NCBI GenBank assembly: GCA_964602415.1 | Contig: CAZRQL010000004.1 | Span: 86,018 to 150,017 of the forward strand | Direction: 5' to 3' | DNA: 64,000 nucleotides | From: CAZRQL01 sp964602415 | GTDB lineage: Bacteria > Bacteroidota > Bacteroidia > Cytophagales > Flammeovirgaceae | Shown: positions 19,372 through 26,963 of the stretch, piece by piece | Numbering within the stretch: position 1 is the stretch's first letter | Layout of the letters: each line of letters starts with the position of its first letter | Program-made: the position numbers and the translations under genes | Notes under the pieces: model-generated | Database searches by the model: none | Told to the model about the DNA's origin: nothing | Seen by the model: the letters and a program-made list of their open reading frames with translations, nothing else

Positions 19372-20283
19372 ATGAAAATAGTTGTTACCGGAGGAGCAGG
19401 CTATATCGGCTTCTCACTTGCCAAAGCCTTAGTTTCTATGGAAGCAGTGGATAGAGTCTTTGTATATGACAACCTATCGCGCGGGCACTACGGCTTTTTT
19501 TTTCAGGGCTTGGGCAAAAAGATAAAGTTCATCGAAGGCGAACTGCTGGACAGCCGTACTTTGAGCAAAGTACTCGATGGGGCTGAAGGCGTTTTTCATT
19601 TGGCGGCCAAAGTCAGCGCGCCCCACTCCAATTTGGATTCGCATTTTTTTGAGCAAACCAACCATTGGGGTACGGCAGAGTTGGTCAATTTGGTCGAAAA
19701 ATCCGATGTCCGTTTCTTTACTTACCTAAGCAGCGGGGCGGTGTACGGACACAGCACCGAACCATTGGACGAAGACTCTGCCCTGATGCCCGTTTCTTTT
19801 TACGGACACTCCAAAATGAGGGGAGAAAATCACGTTTGGAGGCTCTTTGAGCAAATACCCTTCGCTTACGCCATTCGCTCCGCAAACGTATATGGCTACA
19901 ACCCAACGCTAAGGATGGATACCGTGATAAACAGGTTTGTTTTTGAGGCAAATTTTCAAAACAAAATCATCATCAACGGAACAGGCGAGCAAAAACGCGC
20001 CTTCGTGCAAGTGGACAAACTCGCCGCTTTTTTGGCCAATTTGACAGTAATCAAACCCAAAAGCGGTATTTACAACTGCGCCCAATACAACTTTTCACTC
20101 AATCAAATCGCCGAATACCTTAAATCCCTATACCCACATTTGGAAACCATGCACCTCAACCAACACATCACCCTACCCTCTGCGGAGTTCAAATTGCCTG
20201 TTAGCCTACCAACTGAAGGAATTTGGAATAAAAAGTCTTTTGAGCAAGAGCTTTTAGAAATGAAAAACCGCTTTGAGTTTTAG
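19372..20283 (+). CDS. NAD-dependent epimerase/dehydratase (extended SDR)
   Basis: A 303-residue extended short-chain dehydrogenase. The NAD-binding TGGAGYIG is at about residues 5-12 and the catalytic YGHSK (Y-x3-K) at about 144-148, preceded by SSGAVYG. It resembles nucleotide-sugar 4-epimerases and dehydratases; the exact substrate cannot be read. Its stop overlaps the convergent methyltransferase stop by 4 bases. It may supply sugars for surface glycans. Confidence 0.85.
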   Translation: MKIVVTGGAGYIGFSLAKALVSMEAVDRVFVYDNLSRGHYGFFFQGLGKKIKFIEGELLDSRTLSKVLDGAEGVFHLAAKVSAPHSNLDSHFFEQTNHWGTAELVNLVEKSDVRFFTYLSSGAVYGHSTEPLDEDSALMPVSFYGHSKMRGENHVWRLFEQIPFAYAIRSANVYGYNPTLRMDTVINRFVFEANFQNKIIINGTGEQKRAFVQVDKLAAFLANLTVIKPKSGIYNCAQYNFSLNQIAEYLKSLYPHLETMHLNQHITLPSAEFKLPVSLPTEGIWNKKSFEQELLEMKNRFEF

Positions 20284-20990
20284 ACTTTCTGAAATTTTGC
20301 GGTCAGCACACCAAACCGAGGCTCAGGGTTGGAGTGGTTGAAAGGCACAGCGGCTCTTATGCTGCTGTACATTTTTTCGCCCTCATAGTGCCGCTCAGAC
20401 AAGCAAACCACCTCAGGCTCAAATCGTTTGGTGATATCCCAACCAAAAGCCGAAGGCTCGCAAATGGTAGGCTGCTCATGTACATCGGTGATGAGCAAAA
20501 ATAGCCCGCCTGTCTTTAGCACCCGCTTTATTTCTGTGATAGATTGTTCTAAATCATCCACATGGTCTAATGAGTTGAAAGAAGAAACCACATCGAAATA
20601 TCCATCGGGAAAGGGGATGGATTCTGCCACGGCCTTAATGATTCGCATACCAGACAAGGGATTGATTCGTTGATAAAAATCTGAGAGCGGGTCTATACCC
20701 ACACGCAACTCGGCTTGCTCAGCCCACTGCAAACTGCCACGAGGCCCGCATCCTATATCCAATATTTTTTTGCCTTTGTAGTAAGCAGCATCCAAACCAA
20801 AGTAAGTGGTAAAAAAAGGCTCATAATGACTATGACTGAGTCGCTTTTCTTTCAGATATACCCAACCCCAAAACAAAGTCTCTGCACCGAGTTTTAAGGC
20901 ACTGCGCCCAAACAGGTTTAGGGCAAAATTTGAAGCGGGTAAATAAAATTTCTGTTTGAGGCTCTTGGAAAGATTTCTAAAAAAAAACAT
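20280..20990 (-). CDS. SAM-dependent methyltransferase
   Basis: A 236-residue class I methyltransferase with motif I ILDIGCGPRGSLQWA (about 76-90), the acidic GID (about 98-100), and FDVVSSFNSLDHV with LKTGGLFLLITD later. The N-terminal about 65 residues are an unassigned extension rich in aromatic residues. The substrate is unknown. The gene converges on the SDR at its 3' end and diverges from the outer-membrane-barrel gene, with the two starts only about 27 nt apart. Confidence 0.8.
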   Translation of the reverse strand: MFFFRNLSKSLKQKFYLPASNFALNLFGRSALKLGAETLFWGWVYLKEKRLSHSHYEPFFTTYFGLDAAYYKGKKILDIGCGPRGSLQWAEQAELRVGIDPLSDFYQRINPLSGMRIIKAVAESIPFPDGYFDVVSSFNSLDHVDDLEQSITEIKRVLKTGGLFLLITDVHEQPTICEPSAFGWDITKRFEPEVVCLSERHYEGEKMYSSIRAAVPFNHSNPEPRFGVLTAKFQKV

Positions 20991-21017
20991 AGTGTAAATT
21001 TGCAGAAACTTATATTT

Positions 21018-21554
21018 ATGAAACGCAACTTACTGGTTTTTTTGATGTTTTGTCTCCCTGTATTGGGTTTTTCACAACAGTACCAAGCCCAACGAAGCTA
21101 CTTGAGTGCCGGCGTGGGAATAGGCGGTTATTCTGATAGGGAAGGGATTCCTATTTGGATAAACTACGAATACGGCTTTGGGTCTTGGGTTTCGGCAGGC
21201 GGTATGCTGGCTTTCCAAACTTGGGAATACAACTACCCCGGGATAGGCACTTACAGCTACACGGCTACATTTTTGGCCCTTCGTGGCTCGGCTCACTTTA
21301 GTAAACCTTTGAACATAGAAAAATACGTTGATTTGTATGCAGGCTTGGGGCTGGGCTACATCAGCTACTCAGAAAAATGGAGAGCCGCCGGCGGCGGTGG
21401 CCCAAAACCTGTAAGGTCAGGACTCTCCTCCAATTTTCTGGGCATCCACGTAGGAGCAAGGTACTTCTTCAACAAAACCAAAACCGTGGGCATCAACGGC
21501 GAACTGGGCTACGGTCTTTCGCCTTTGCTGCTGGGGGTAACTTTCAAGTTTTAA
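21018..21554 (+). CDS. Small outer-membrane beta-barrel-type protein
   Basis: The ATG at 21018 gives 178 residues with a clean signal peptide (MKRNLLVFLMFCLPVLGFSQ). The upstream TTG that extends the frame to 21000 lies inside a promoter-like TAAATTG. The mature part alternates hydrophobic and polar residues, is rich in Gly/Tyr, repeats YLSAGVGIG-like and AGLGLGYI-like strands, and ends in Phe (GVTFKF), as in eight-stranded outer-membrane barrels. No specific function can be given. Confidence 0.7.
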   Translation: MKRNLLVFLMFCLPVLGFSQQYQAQRSYLSAGVGIGGYSDREGIPIWINYEYGFGSWVSAGGMLAFQTWEYNYPGIGTYSYTATFLALRGSAHFSKPLNIEKYVDLYAGLGLGYISYSEKWRAAGGGGPKPVRSGLSSNFLGIHVGARYFFNKTKTVGINGELGYGLSPLLLGVTFKF

Positions 21555-21567
21555 ACTTCGCTCCCAT

Positions 21568-21623
21568 AAAGTGTGGTCAAACAAACCAATTGCGTCAAAT
21601 CTGTTTTGTTTTTCCACACTTTT
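21568..21623 (+). terminator. Possible long-stem terminator
   Basis: AAAGTGTGG (21568-21576) pairs with CCACACTTT (21614-21622), and inner AAACAAA and TTTGTTT segments can extend the stem. A T-rich stretch follows. It separates the barrel gene from the convergent PIN operon. Confidence 0.4.
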
Positions 21624-21642
21624 CTACTTTTGGTTGTTGCAG

Positions 21643-22164
21643 TTAATTCAGAATGTTCGGATTGGATGTTAAAATGTCCAGCCCACTATCCTTGAAATCT
21701 TTGTCATTTGTCAGCAGGACTAAGTTGTTTTCAGAGCAAATCGAGACGATGGCTTTGTCTGTAAAATCAAGTTGATTGGCTACCAGTAAACCTTCAACTT
21801 CAGTTTTATTGAATGATTTGCCAATAACACTAAAACATTTAAGGATATTATCTTTAACCATTAGATAAATATCACTTAAAGCCTGTTTTCCATGTTTGCT
21901 GGTTCTAAATGCTTTAAATGTTTGATTAGAATGCAATTTTTGATGCTCAATCCTAAGTATGCGGTTAACAACCTCTGAAATTACTAAAAAATCCACATAA
22001 AGACCGTTTTTTTCTTTTAGCAGATTTCCAAATACTTGGGCGTAATCCAACTCAAAAGAGTGTTGCCCTGTTGGCCAAAAGAGGTAGATCAGTACATTGG
22101 CATCAACAAAAATACCCCTTCCCGCAAGATGCTTAAAATCCTCAAGTCTGTATTTTTTTGCCAT
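21643..22164 (-). CDS. PIN-domain nuclease, effector of the ATPase/STAS/PIN operon
   Basis: A 173-residue protein with a PIN fold. The first acidic residue is in IFVDANVLIYLFW (Asp21), the second in VISEVVNRI (Glu64), and further ones are in LDFTDKAIVSIC (Asp133, Asp136) and LLTNDKDF (Asp154, Asp156). PIN proteins are Mg2+-dependent ribonucleases, many of them toxins. It is the last gene of the operon, 3 nt after the STAS-like gene. The usual small DNA-binding antitoxin of VapC pairs is missing. I infer that its activity is controlled by the two upstream proteins. Confidence 0.82.
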   Translation of the reverse strand: MAKKYRLEDFKHLAGRGIFVDANVLIYLFWPTGQHSFELDYAQVFGNLLKEKNGLYVDFLVISEVVNRILRIEHQKLHSNQTFKAFRTSKHGKQALSDIYLMVKDNILKCFSVIGKSFNKTEVEGLLVANQLDFTDKAIVSICSENNLVLLTNDKDFKDSGLDILTSNPNILN

Positions 22165-22167
22165 TAA

Positions 22168-22515
22168 CTAATCTTCGATTATTTCCTGAATGCTTCTTTT
22201 CAACGCCTCTGGATCTCTGTAATAAAGTTTAGCCGTGTCAACCACTCGTTTCAAAGCCACTTTACCGGACTCTGAAATGTCAGAAACCGTTAGTTTTTCT
22301 CTGATATAATCTTCTGTGAAATCTTTGTAAAGTTGGCCCACCGCCGTATTTAAAAAAGCTGTTGTCAGTATTTCTATGTTTTGGAAAGACAGGGTAACTC
22401 TTTTTTCATCTTTGAAAGATTTGACAATCAACTCAAATACTTTTTGACCATCCTCTGCTTCAACACCGTAAACATCCCCAATTGTGTTTACTATATTTAT
22501 TATTATGTTTTCCAT
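22168..22515 (-). CDS. STAS-like DUF4325 protein
   Basis: A 115-residue protein matching the STAS-like DUF4325 pattern: an N-terminal strand region, GQKVFELIVKSF, the strand VTLSFQNIEILTTAFLN (about residues 41-57), then a helical C-terminus. STAS domains act as phosphorylatable or docking partners of GHKL-type ATPases in partner switching (the SpoIIAA/SpoIIAB and RsbV/RsbW paradigm). It sits 4 nt after the ATPase gene and 3 nt before the PIN gene, so co-translation is likely. The family identity is read by eye; the function is inference. Confidence 0.72.
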   Translation of the reverse strand: MENIIINIVNTIGDVYGVEAEDGQKVFELIVKSFKDEKRVTLSFQNIEILTTAFLNTAVGQLYKDFTEDYIREKLTVSDISESGKVALKRVVDTAKLYYRDPEALKRSIQEIIED

Positions 22516-22519
22516 GTGT

Positions 22520-23383
22520 TTAAAATATATCTTTTATACCAATCTCACTTTCAAGTGAATAATTATCGTTATCGTCGGTTCTGAATTGTAAATTTACAAT
22601 AGTTCCGGGAAATTCTCCTTGAAAAGCCCTCAAAATTTCTCGATTATCATCAAACTCGTAGAATCCGTCGTTGCTAACAATTTGCATTTTTCCTTTGTTG
22701 GCAAAAATAAATTCCTTTAATATAGCAAGTCCCAACCCTCCTGAAATACCCTCTTTAGTAGTTCTGCTTTCTTCAACTGCCCATTTGATAGCTTTTATAG
22801 CGGAGAGATTGCTTTTAAACCTTCGGTTGATTTTTTCTCTAAAACCAATCCCCGTGTCCACTATTGTAAACTCGATTTTATTTTTATTTGGAAAAAACTG
22901 TCCGCAAGTATATATAAATTCGGTTTCGCTGTGAATTTGCGCATTCACAAAAATTTCATAAATCCCTTCTATTATTTTTTCTTTTACCCCTTGAGACATT
23001 TGAGGCAAATTCGTAGTATGCCCTTCAATTAATTCTTCAATCACATACTTCTTAAAATATTTTCCATCTGTAGGCTTTAACTTTTGGTATTTAATGGTTG
23101 TGTTGTGTATATCAATAGCTCTTTTCTTTCCAAAATATGTTAAAAAGTCATTCTTTGATAAAATAGTTTCAATTTGTATATCTAAATAATCAAAATGAAC
23201 ATCATTCAAATTTGAAGTAAATTTGTCTAATATAGCCCCCAGTGCAGCACTCATATTGGCTGCAAAAAAACCTCGAATCTCAAGGCGAACATCCCCGAAC
23301 ATTTTATCTTTATGACTTTGATAGAGCCGAATTAGGCTTTGAAAACTTTCGAAGGTATTGTTTATCTTGACTAATTCGTTCAT
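22520..23383 (-). CDS. GHKL (HATPase_c) ATP-binding regulator
   Basis: A 287-residue soluble protein. About residues 130-255 form a GHKL ATPase domain. The N-box is in IYEIFVNAQIHS (Glu143, Asn147), the G1 box is DTGIG (176-180) and the G2 box is GGLGL (215-219). There is no phospho-accepting His domain, so it is not a classical sensor kinase; it resembles RsbW/SpoIIAB-type serine kinases or other GHKL switches. Residues 1-125 are unassigned and may be a sensor region. It leads a three-gene operon with the STAS-like and PIN genes, in DNA visibly richer in A+T than the surroundings. Confidence 0.8.
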   Translation of the reverse strand: MNELVKINNTFESFQSLIRLYQSHKDKMFGDVRLEIRGFFAANMSAALGAILDKFTSNLNDVHFDYLDIQIETILSKNDFLTYFGKKRAIDIHNTTIKYQKLKPTDGKYFKKYVIEELIEGHTTNLPQMSQGVKEKIIEGIYEIFVNAQIHSETEFIYTCGQFFPNKNKIEFTIVDTGIGFREKINRRFKSNLSAIKAIKWAVEESRTTKEGISGGLGLAILKEFIFANKGKMQIVSNDGFYEFDDNREILRAFQGEFPGTIVNLQFRTDDNDNYSLESEIGIKDIF

Positions 23384-23467
23384 ATAGTTTTTTATTCTTA
23401 TAAATTCAAAACTGTGATACTTTATTGATTGTATTTTGTAAATTTATCATTTCTTAGAACAGAGTTG

Positions 23468-24280
23468 CTACCTCTCTATTTTAACAACCCTTGTATCGTA
23501 GCTTAGAGCCGTAAAAATCCCTATCCCGCCTTTGGTATTGGATTTGATAAGGGCAGGCTGAAAGAAAGGATTGCCGGAGGTAAAGTTTTTGGCTTCGTCT
23601 ATTGTATTGAGAAAATCGTAGTAATCAGGGCTTAAATGGTAGAGAAAAACAAATACCTCTTTGCCCTCAAGGTACCTTGGGCGGGTAATCACCGGAAAAG
23701 TCTGCCCATTGGTGCTGGCATCTGAAATCGAGAAGTCAATCTTTTGAACCTTGTCTTGGCTGTCCACGCTCAAAATCTTAACTCGATAAAAATTGCGCTC
23801 ACTGACCTGGTCTTTGATATAAACCCCCAAATAAGCCAAAGTATCCTGCGGATCGGTAAATTTGAAAAAAACCGAGTCAATTTTGACTACGGGCATCACA
23901 GTGGTTTCGGCGGTGATATCCGGGCCGCCTCTCTCATCGGTTACCCGCAGTTTGCAGCGCGTACCCGGCGGCAACAAAGGATAAAAATCCCCCACATAGT
24001 TGTAAAATTTGTTGTTGACGGTATCCAAAAAAACTTGGGGGCGCAATCGGTAGCTTTTGTCTGCTATTTGGATGCTTACCGAACTGCCTGCCGGGGAGGG
24101 TATCAAGGCCGTATCAAAGAAGCTGTTGGTTCGGGTTACCAAGGCCCTGAGCTGTTTGCCCGACTCCAAGTAGCACTCTACTACAATTTGGGACTCAAAC
24201 GGAGGCAAAGGCACTTTGACAGTCTTGGTCAAGTTGCAGCCGGCCAGCAGCAAAGCCGCCAAACAAATCTTTGGATTCAT
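23468..24280 (-). CDS. DUF4249 family lipoprotein
   Basis: A 270-residue lipoprotein with a short signal sequence and lipobox LLLAGC (Cys15). The family features are present: IVVECYLESG near the N-terminus, an Ig-like region up to about residue 115, ITAETTVMPVVKIDSVFF, and a C-terminal FFQPALIKSNTKGGIGIFTALS. DUF4249 genes usually sit beside a TonB-dependent receptor and are thought to act with it at the outer membrane. No receptor is adjacent here, so this copy is an orphan. Confidence 0.82.
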   Translation of the reverse strand: MNPKICLAALLLAGCNLTKTVKVPLPPFESQIVVECYLESGKQLRALVTRTNSFFDTALIPSPAGSSVSIQIADKSYRLRPQVFLDTVNNKFYNYVGDFYPLLPPGTRCKLRVTDERGGPDITAETTVMPVVKIDSVFFKFTDPQDTLAYLGVYIKDQVSERNFYRVKILSVDSQDKVQKIDFSISDASTNGQTFPVITRPRYLEGKEVFVFLYHLSPDYYDFLNTIDEAKNFTSGNPFFQPALIKSNTKGGIGIFTALSYDTRVVKIER

Positions 24281-24381
24281 TGGTGTTGGTTCTAATCAAT
24301 TCAAAGACGTAAAAAAACGCTCATTGGCACAGTGGCAAATACCGAAAGCGGAAAACCGGCTTACAATAAAAAAATATAGAA

Positions 24382-24389
24382 TAGATTTG
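24382..24389 (+). promoter_or_regulatory. Bacteroidota -7 element TAGATTTG
   Basis: An exact TAnnTTTG match between the divergent DUF4249 and SDR genes, 43 nt before the ATG at 24433. Confidence 0.55.
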
Positions 24390-24432
24390 CGGCCAATAAG
24401 AGTTTTAATTGGGTTTTATCCTATCAAACAAG

Positions 24433-25392
24433 ATGCATTATTTCGTTACCGGAGGGAATGGTTTTGTCGGCAGCTATATCATCAAAGAGTTGCTGTCAAA
24501 GAACCACACTGTCAGGGCTTTGCACCGCAAAAGTAGTGATATGAGCAAGGTCAAAGGGCTTGAGGTAGAATGGGTCGAAGGCGATTTAGCAGACATTAGC
24601 CGCCTTATTGAGGTGGTCAAAGGCTGCGATGCGGTGGTTCATGCGGCGGCACTGGTGAGTTTTTCGCCTGCTGATACCCAAGTGCTCTACCAAACCAACG
24701 TGGAAGGCACAGCCAACTTGGTAAATGTATGTATAGATTTGGGAATCAAACGCTTTGGTTTTGTGAGTTCGGTAGCGGCTTTGGGAAGGGGCGAGTCTGA
24801 TGTGATAGACGAAAGCAGCAAATGGGTTGATTCTGAAGAGAATACTTTTTACGCCCAGACCAAATTCAAAGCCGAACTGGAAGTATGGCGCGGCCAGGCC
24901 GAAGGGTTGGAGGTCAGCATTGTCAATCCTTCTATCGTGCTGGGGCGGGGCGATTTGTCGCGCTCCAGTTTGCAGATACTGAACTATGTACGCAAAAAAA
25001 ATCGCTATTACACCAAAGGGCTTATCAATGTGGTAGATGCAAGGGATGTGGCAGCGGCTTTGGTCGCTATGATGGAACAAGGCATTACTTCGCGCCGATA
25101 TGTACTCAACGGGGCTACGCTCGAGTACAAAACTTTTTTCCAAATGGTCGCCCAAAGGTTTGGGGTCAAGCCCCCCGACAAAGAACTCAGTGCCACCATG
25201 GCAGAGCTGGCATGGAGGCTTTCGGGGGTCTATTCATTTTTTACGGGTAGCAAGCCCTTGATAACCAAAGAGACAGCCCGGAGTTCGCAGCACCGCTACA
25301 CTTACAGCAGTCAAAAAATTTGTGATGAAATGGGCTTTATATTTCGTCCATTAGAACAAACATTAGATTGGTGTTGCACAAAATCAAAATAG
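24433..25392 (+). CDS. NAD-dependent epimerase/dehydratase (extended SDR)
   Basis: The ATG at 24433 gives 319 residues beginning MHYFVTGGNGFVGSYI, which places the Rossmann TGGNGFVG correctly at residues 6-13; an upstream TTG at 24409 is unlikely. The catalytic YAQTK lies at about residues 141-145 with the preceding SSVAALG. It resembles the dihydroflavonol-reductase-like group of extended SDRs. The substrate is unknown. Its 3' end overlaps the next gene by about 20 bases, suggesting translational coupling. Confidence 0.85.
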   Translation: MHYFVTGGNGFVGSYIIKELLSKNHTVRALHRKSSDMSKVKGLEVEWVEGDLADISRLIEVVKGCDAVVHAAALVSFSPADTQVLYQTNVEGTANLVNVCIDLGIKRFGFVSSVAALGRGESDVIDESSKWVDSEENTFYAQTKFKAELEVWRGQAEGLEVSIVNPSIVLGRGDLSRSSLQILNYVRKKNRYYTKGLINVVDARDVAAALVAMMEQGITSRRYVLNGATLEYKTFFQMVAQRFGVKPPDKELSATMAELAWRLSGVYSFFTGSKPLITKETARSSQHRYTYSSQKICDEMGFIFRPLEQTLDWCCTKSK

Positions 25393-26138
25393 GCGGTGTG
25401 CCTGAGCCTTTCAATCTGGCTTGGACTGAACCCCTCGAAACAGTGGAATGGAGCTATTGGCCGGCAGGCTCGGGGGCTATGGGCAGGGCTTTGCTCGATG
25501 GACAGCTTGACGCGGCCTTTGTACTGAGTGAATCCGCTGTGTATCATGGCCTCACCATCCACTCCGTACAAACGCCGACCCCTTTGATTTGGGGGGTGTA
25601 CGGCAAACAAAATACCTCGTTTAGGCCGGGAAGAGTTGCCATATCTAGGCAAGGATCCGGCTCACACCTGATGGCACAGCTTTTTTTGGCCGAGCAAGGC
25701 TACGACCTAAACGGCGTTCAGTTTTTGGCAAAAGGCAGTTTTGAGGCCATGTGTCAAGCCATTGAAGAAGAAAAGGCTGATTTTTTTCTTTGGGAAAAAA
25801 ATTTCGCACTTAGTCACTGCAAAAACCTCAATTTTTACACCTACTACCAAGCAGGCTGGCCGGCCTTTGTGTTGGCCTTAGCCCCCGGCTTCGATGCTCT
25901 GCCGCAGTTGGAAGAGGCATTGGAGCACTCCTACCGTCGTTTGGAGCAGTGGATAAGCGACTCTAAAGTAGGGCCACTCATCCAAATGCGCTATGGGCTT
26001 GATGAGCCATCCACCAATATTTGGCTCAGTGAAAATCGCTGGCATACAAAAAAAGTAAAACTTGAAGCGTCTGTTTATCAAATGATTGAAAAACAGTTAA
26101 AGGATGTAGGTCAGATTTTTTTTAAAAATTTGGCCTAA
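25368..26138 (+). CDS. Ca3427-like periplasmic-binding-fold protein, probably cytoplasmic
   Basis: A protein of about 255 residues with the type 2 periplasmic-binding fold. The pattern IGGVPEPFNLAW, then WPAGSGAMGRALLDGQLDAAFVLSES and later the aromatic LIWGVYG resembles the Ca3427-like branch related to the NMT1/THI5 substrate-binding proteins. There is no signal peptide or lipobox, so it probably acts in the cytoplasm. No nearby ATG fits the N-terminus. The start must be one of the closely spaced TTG, GTG or TTG codons at 25368-25376, inside the end of the SDR gene. The ligand is unknown. Confidence 0.7.
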   Translation: MVLHKIKIGGVPEPFNLAWTEPLETVEWSYWPAGSGAMGRALLDGQLDAAFVLSESAVYHGLTIHSVQTPTPLIWGVYGKQNTSFRPGRVAISRQGSGSHLMAQLFLAEQGYDLNGVQFLAKGSFEAMCQAIEEEKADFFLWEKNFALSHCKNLNFYTYYQAGWPAFVLALAPGFDALPQLEEALEHSYRRLEQWISDSKVGPLIQMRYGLDEPSTNIWLSENRWHTKKVKLEASVYQMIEKQLKDVGQIFFKNLA

Positions 26139-26188
26139 AAATTTGGTAGATACATTTCAAACCACAACCTTTGCAGCCCGAAATATGA

Positions 26189-26261
26189 GGTGCGGTAGCT
26201 CAGTCGGTAGAGCAAAGGACTGAAAATCCTTGTGTCGGGGGTTCGATTCCCTCCCACACCA
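26189..26261 (+). tRNA. tRNA-Phe (GAA)
   Basis: A 73-nt cloverleaf with D arm GCTCAGTCGGTAGAGC, an anticodon stem-loop centred on CTGAAAA (anticodon GAA) and a T arm with TTCGATT. The acceptor GGTGCGG pairs with CCACACC except for one C-A mismatch at pair 5-68. CCA is not fully encoded. Confidence 0.93.
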
Positions 26262-26262
26262 C

Positions 26263-26294
26263 AAAAGCCAAGGTCTTAGGTCTTGGCTTTTTTT
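26263..26294 (+). terminator. Terminator of tRNA-Phe
   Basis: AAAGCCAAG pairs with CTTGGCTTT around a short loop and runs into seven T, just after the tRNA. Confidence 0.85.
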
Positions 26295-26333
26295 GTTTGG
26301 GGAACCAGCAGGCTATCAAAGCAACAATAAACA

Positions 26334-26349
26334 CAGGTTACGCAATAGG
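26334..26349 (+). repeat. Left inverted repeat of the AT-rich island
   Basis: CAGGTTACGCAATAGG matches, in inverted orientation, the copy at 29934-29949; 12 bases (TTACGCAATAGG) are identical. The flanking AACAC is also shared with one gap, giving an imperfect terminal repeat of about 20 bp. Confidence 0.6.
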
Positions 26350-26494
26350 ATTTTTTCCTAATCGTTCAATCCGAAACAAACCTGCCCGATGCCTTAGGCA
26401 TGATACGTTGATGGGATTCGACCCCGATGGGCAATGCCGCTTTTCTACAAACATGCCATTGACGATGCACCATGCCCGCAAATACTGCTTATGA

Positions 26495-26509
26495 CTATTG
26501 CGTAATCCG
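26495..26509 (-). repeat. Internal copy of the island border motif
   Basis: CTATTGCGTAATCCG is a 15-base direct copy of 29935-29949 and forms an inverted pair with 26336-26349. It could mark the right end of a small (about 175 bp) element. Confidence 0.5.
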
Positions 26510-26753
26510 GAATAAATCCCCCCAACCATGGTCAATTGATTGGCTCGTTGCTGCTTTGGCCAATGCGTCCAAACTCGTAGGCTTCGGGGTAATTTGGTTA
26601 CTCGTTTAAGTGAGTTAGATAACAGTATGATTTTCAAATATTTGTAATATATTAATAGATTGTTACAAAATATTTAAGAAAATATTAAATTTTTAACCTT
26701 CAATATTATATTTTTGTTACATAAATTTCATAAATAGTTGATAATTAGCATAA

Positions 26754-26786
26754 AATTCAATTTTCAATTTTCAATTTTCAATTTTA
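26754..26786 (+). repeat. Tandem heptamer TTTTCAA
   Basis: About four consecutive copies of TTTTCAA lie in an AT-rich stretch upstream of the 26964 lipoprotein gene. Confidence 0.75.
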
Positions 26787-26843
26787 TTGTTTTATCTTTA
26801 GACTATCAAATTGATGGCAAAAACAGATGCCCCAAACACTCCC

Positions 26844-26903
26844 GACAAGCCGCAGGCATCCGGCAGGGATGATTTGAGTGTTTTTGCAGATGATTTGCGC
26901 CGG
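26844..26903 (+). repeat. Degenerate dispersed repeat, copy A
   Basis: It shares the ordered blocks GAYAAGCC, CGGYAGGGAT and CAGATGA-TTTGCGCCGG with 29639-29692. The patch is richer in G+C than its surroundings. The alignment was made by eye. Confidence 0.4.
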
Positions 26904-26963
26904 CTTTTGGTTGGGGACACGAGTGTATTTTTTTTAATTTTTTTATCTAAATTTTTTAATTTT

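Larger units (their letters stand above)
26297..26963 (+). other. Gene-poor repeat-containing stretch
   Basis: No convincing gene is seen. The stretch holds two copies of the TTACGCAATAG motif in inverted orientation about 145 nt apart, a GC-richer patch (26820-26935) partly resembling one at 29639-29692, and an AT-rich tract with tandem heptamers just before the lipoprotein gene. Short frames here lack any recognisable protein character. Confidence 0.5.

Noticed and set aside
21643..22164. Ordinary VapBC toxin-antitoxin pair
   Set aside because: The upstream partner is a STAS-like protein, not a small AbrB/CopG/PHD-type DNA-binding antitoxin.
22520..23383. Classical sensor histidine kinase
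   Set aside because: The GHKL ATPase domain is present but there is no dimerisation/phospho-acceptor helix with a conserved His and no membrane segment.
26338..26637. Possible transposase or toxin fragment on the minus strand in the island
   Set aside because: The 99-residue frame has no recognisable motif, spans the inverted repeat pair and is disrupted by repeat-like DNA; I treat the stretch as non-coding.
26811..26963. Upstream extension of the Cys-rich lipoprotein
   Set aside because: It would place about 51 residues before a perfect lipoprotein signal, and part of it matches a non-coding repeat at 29639-29692.
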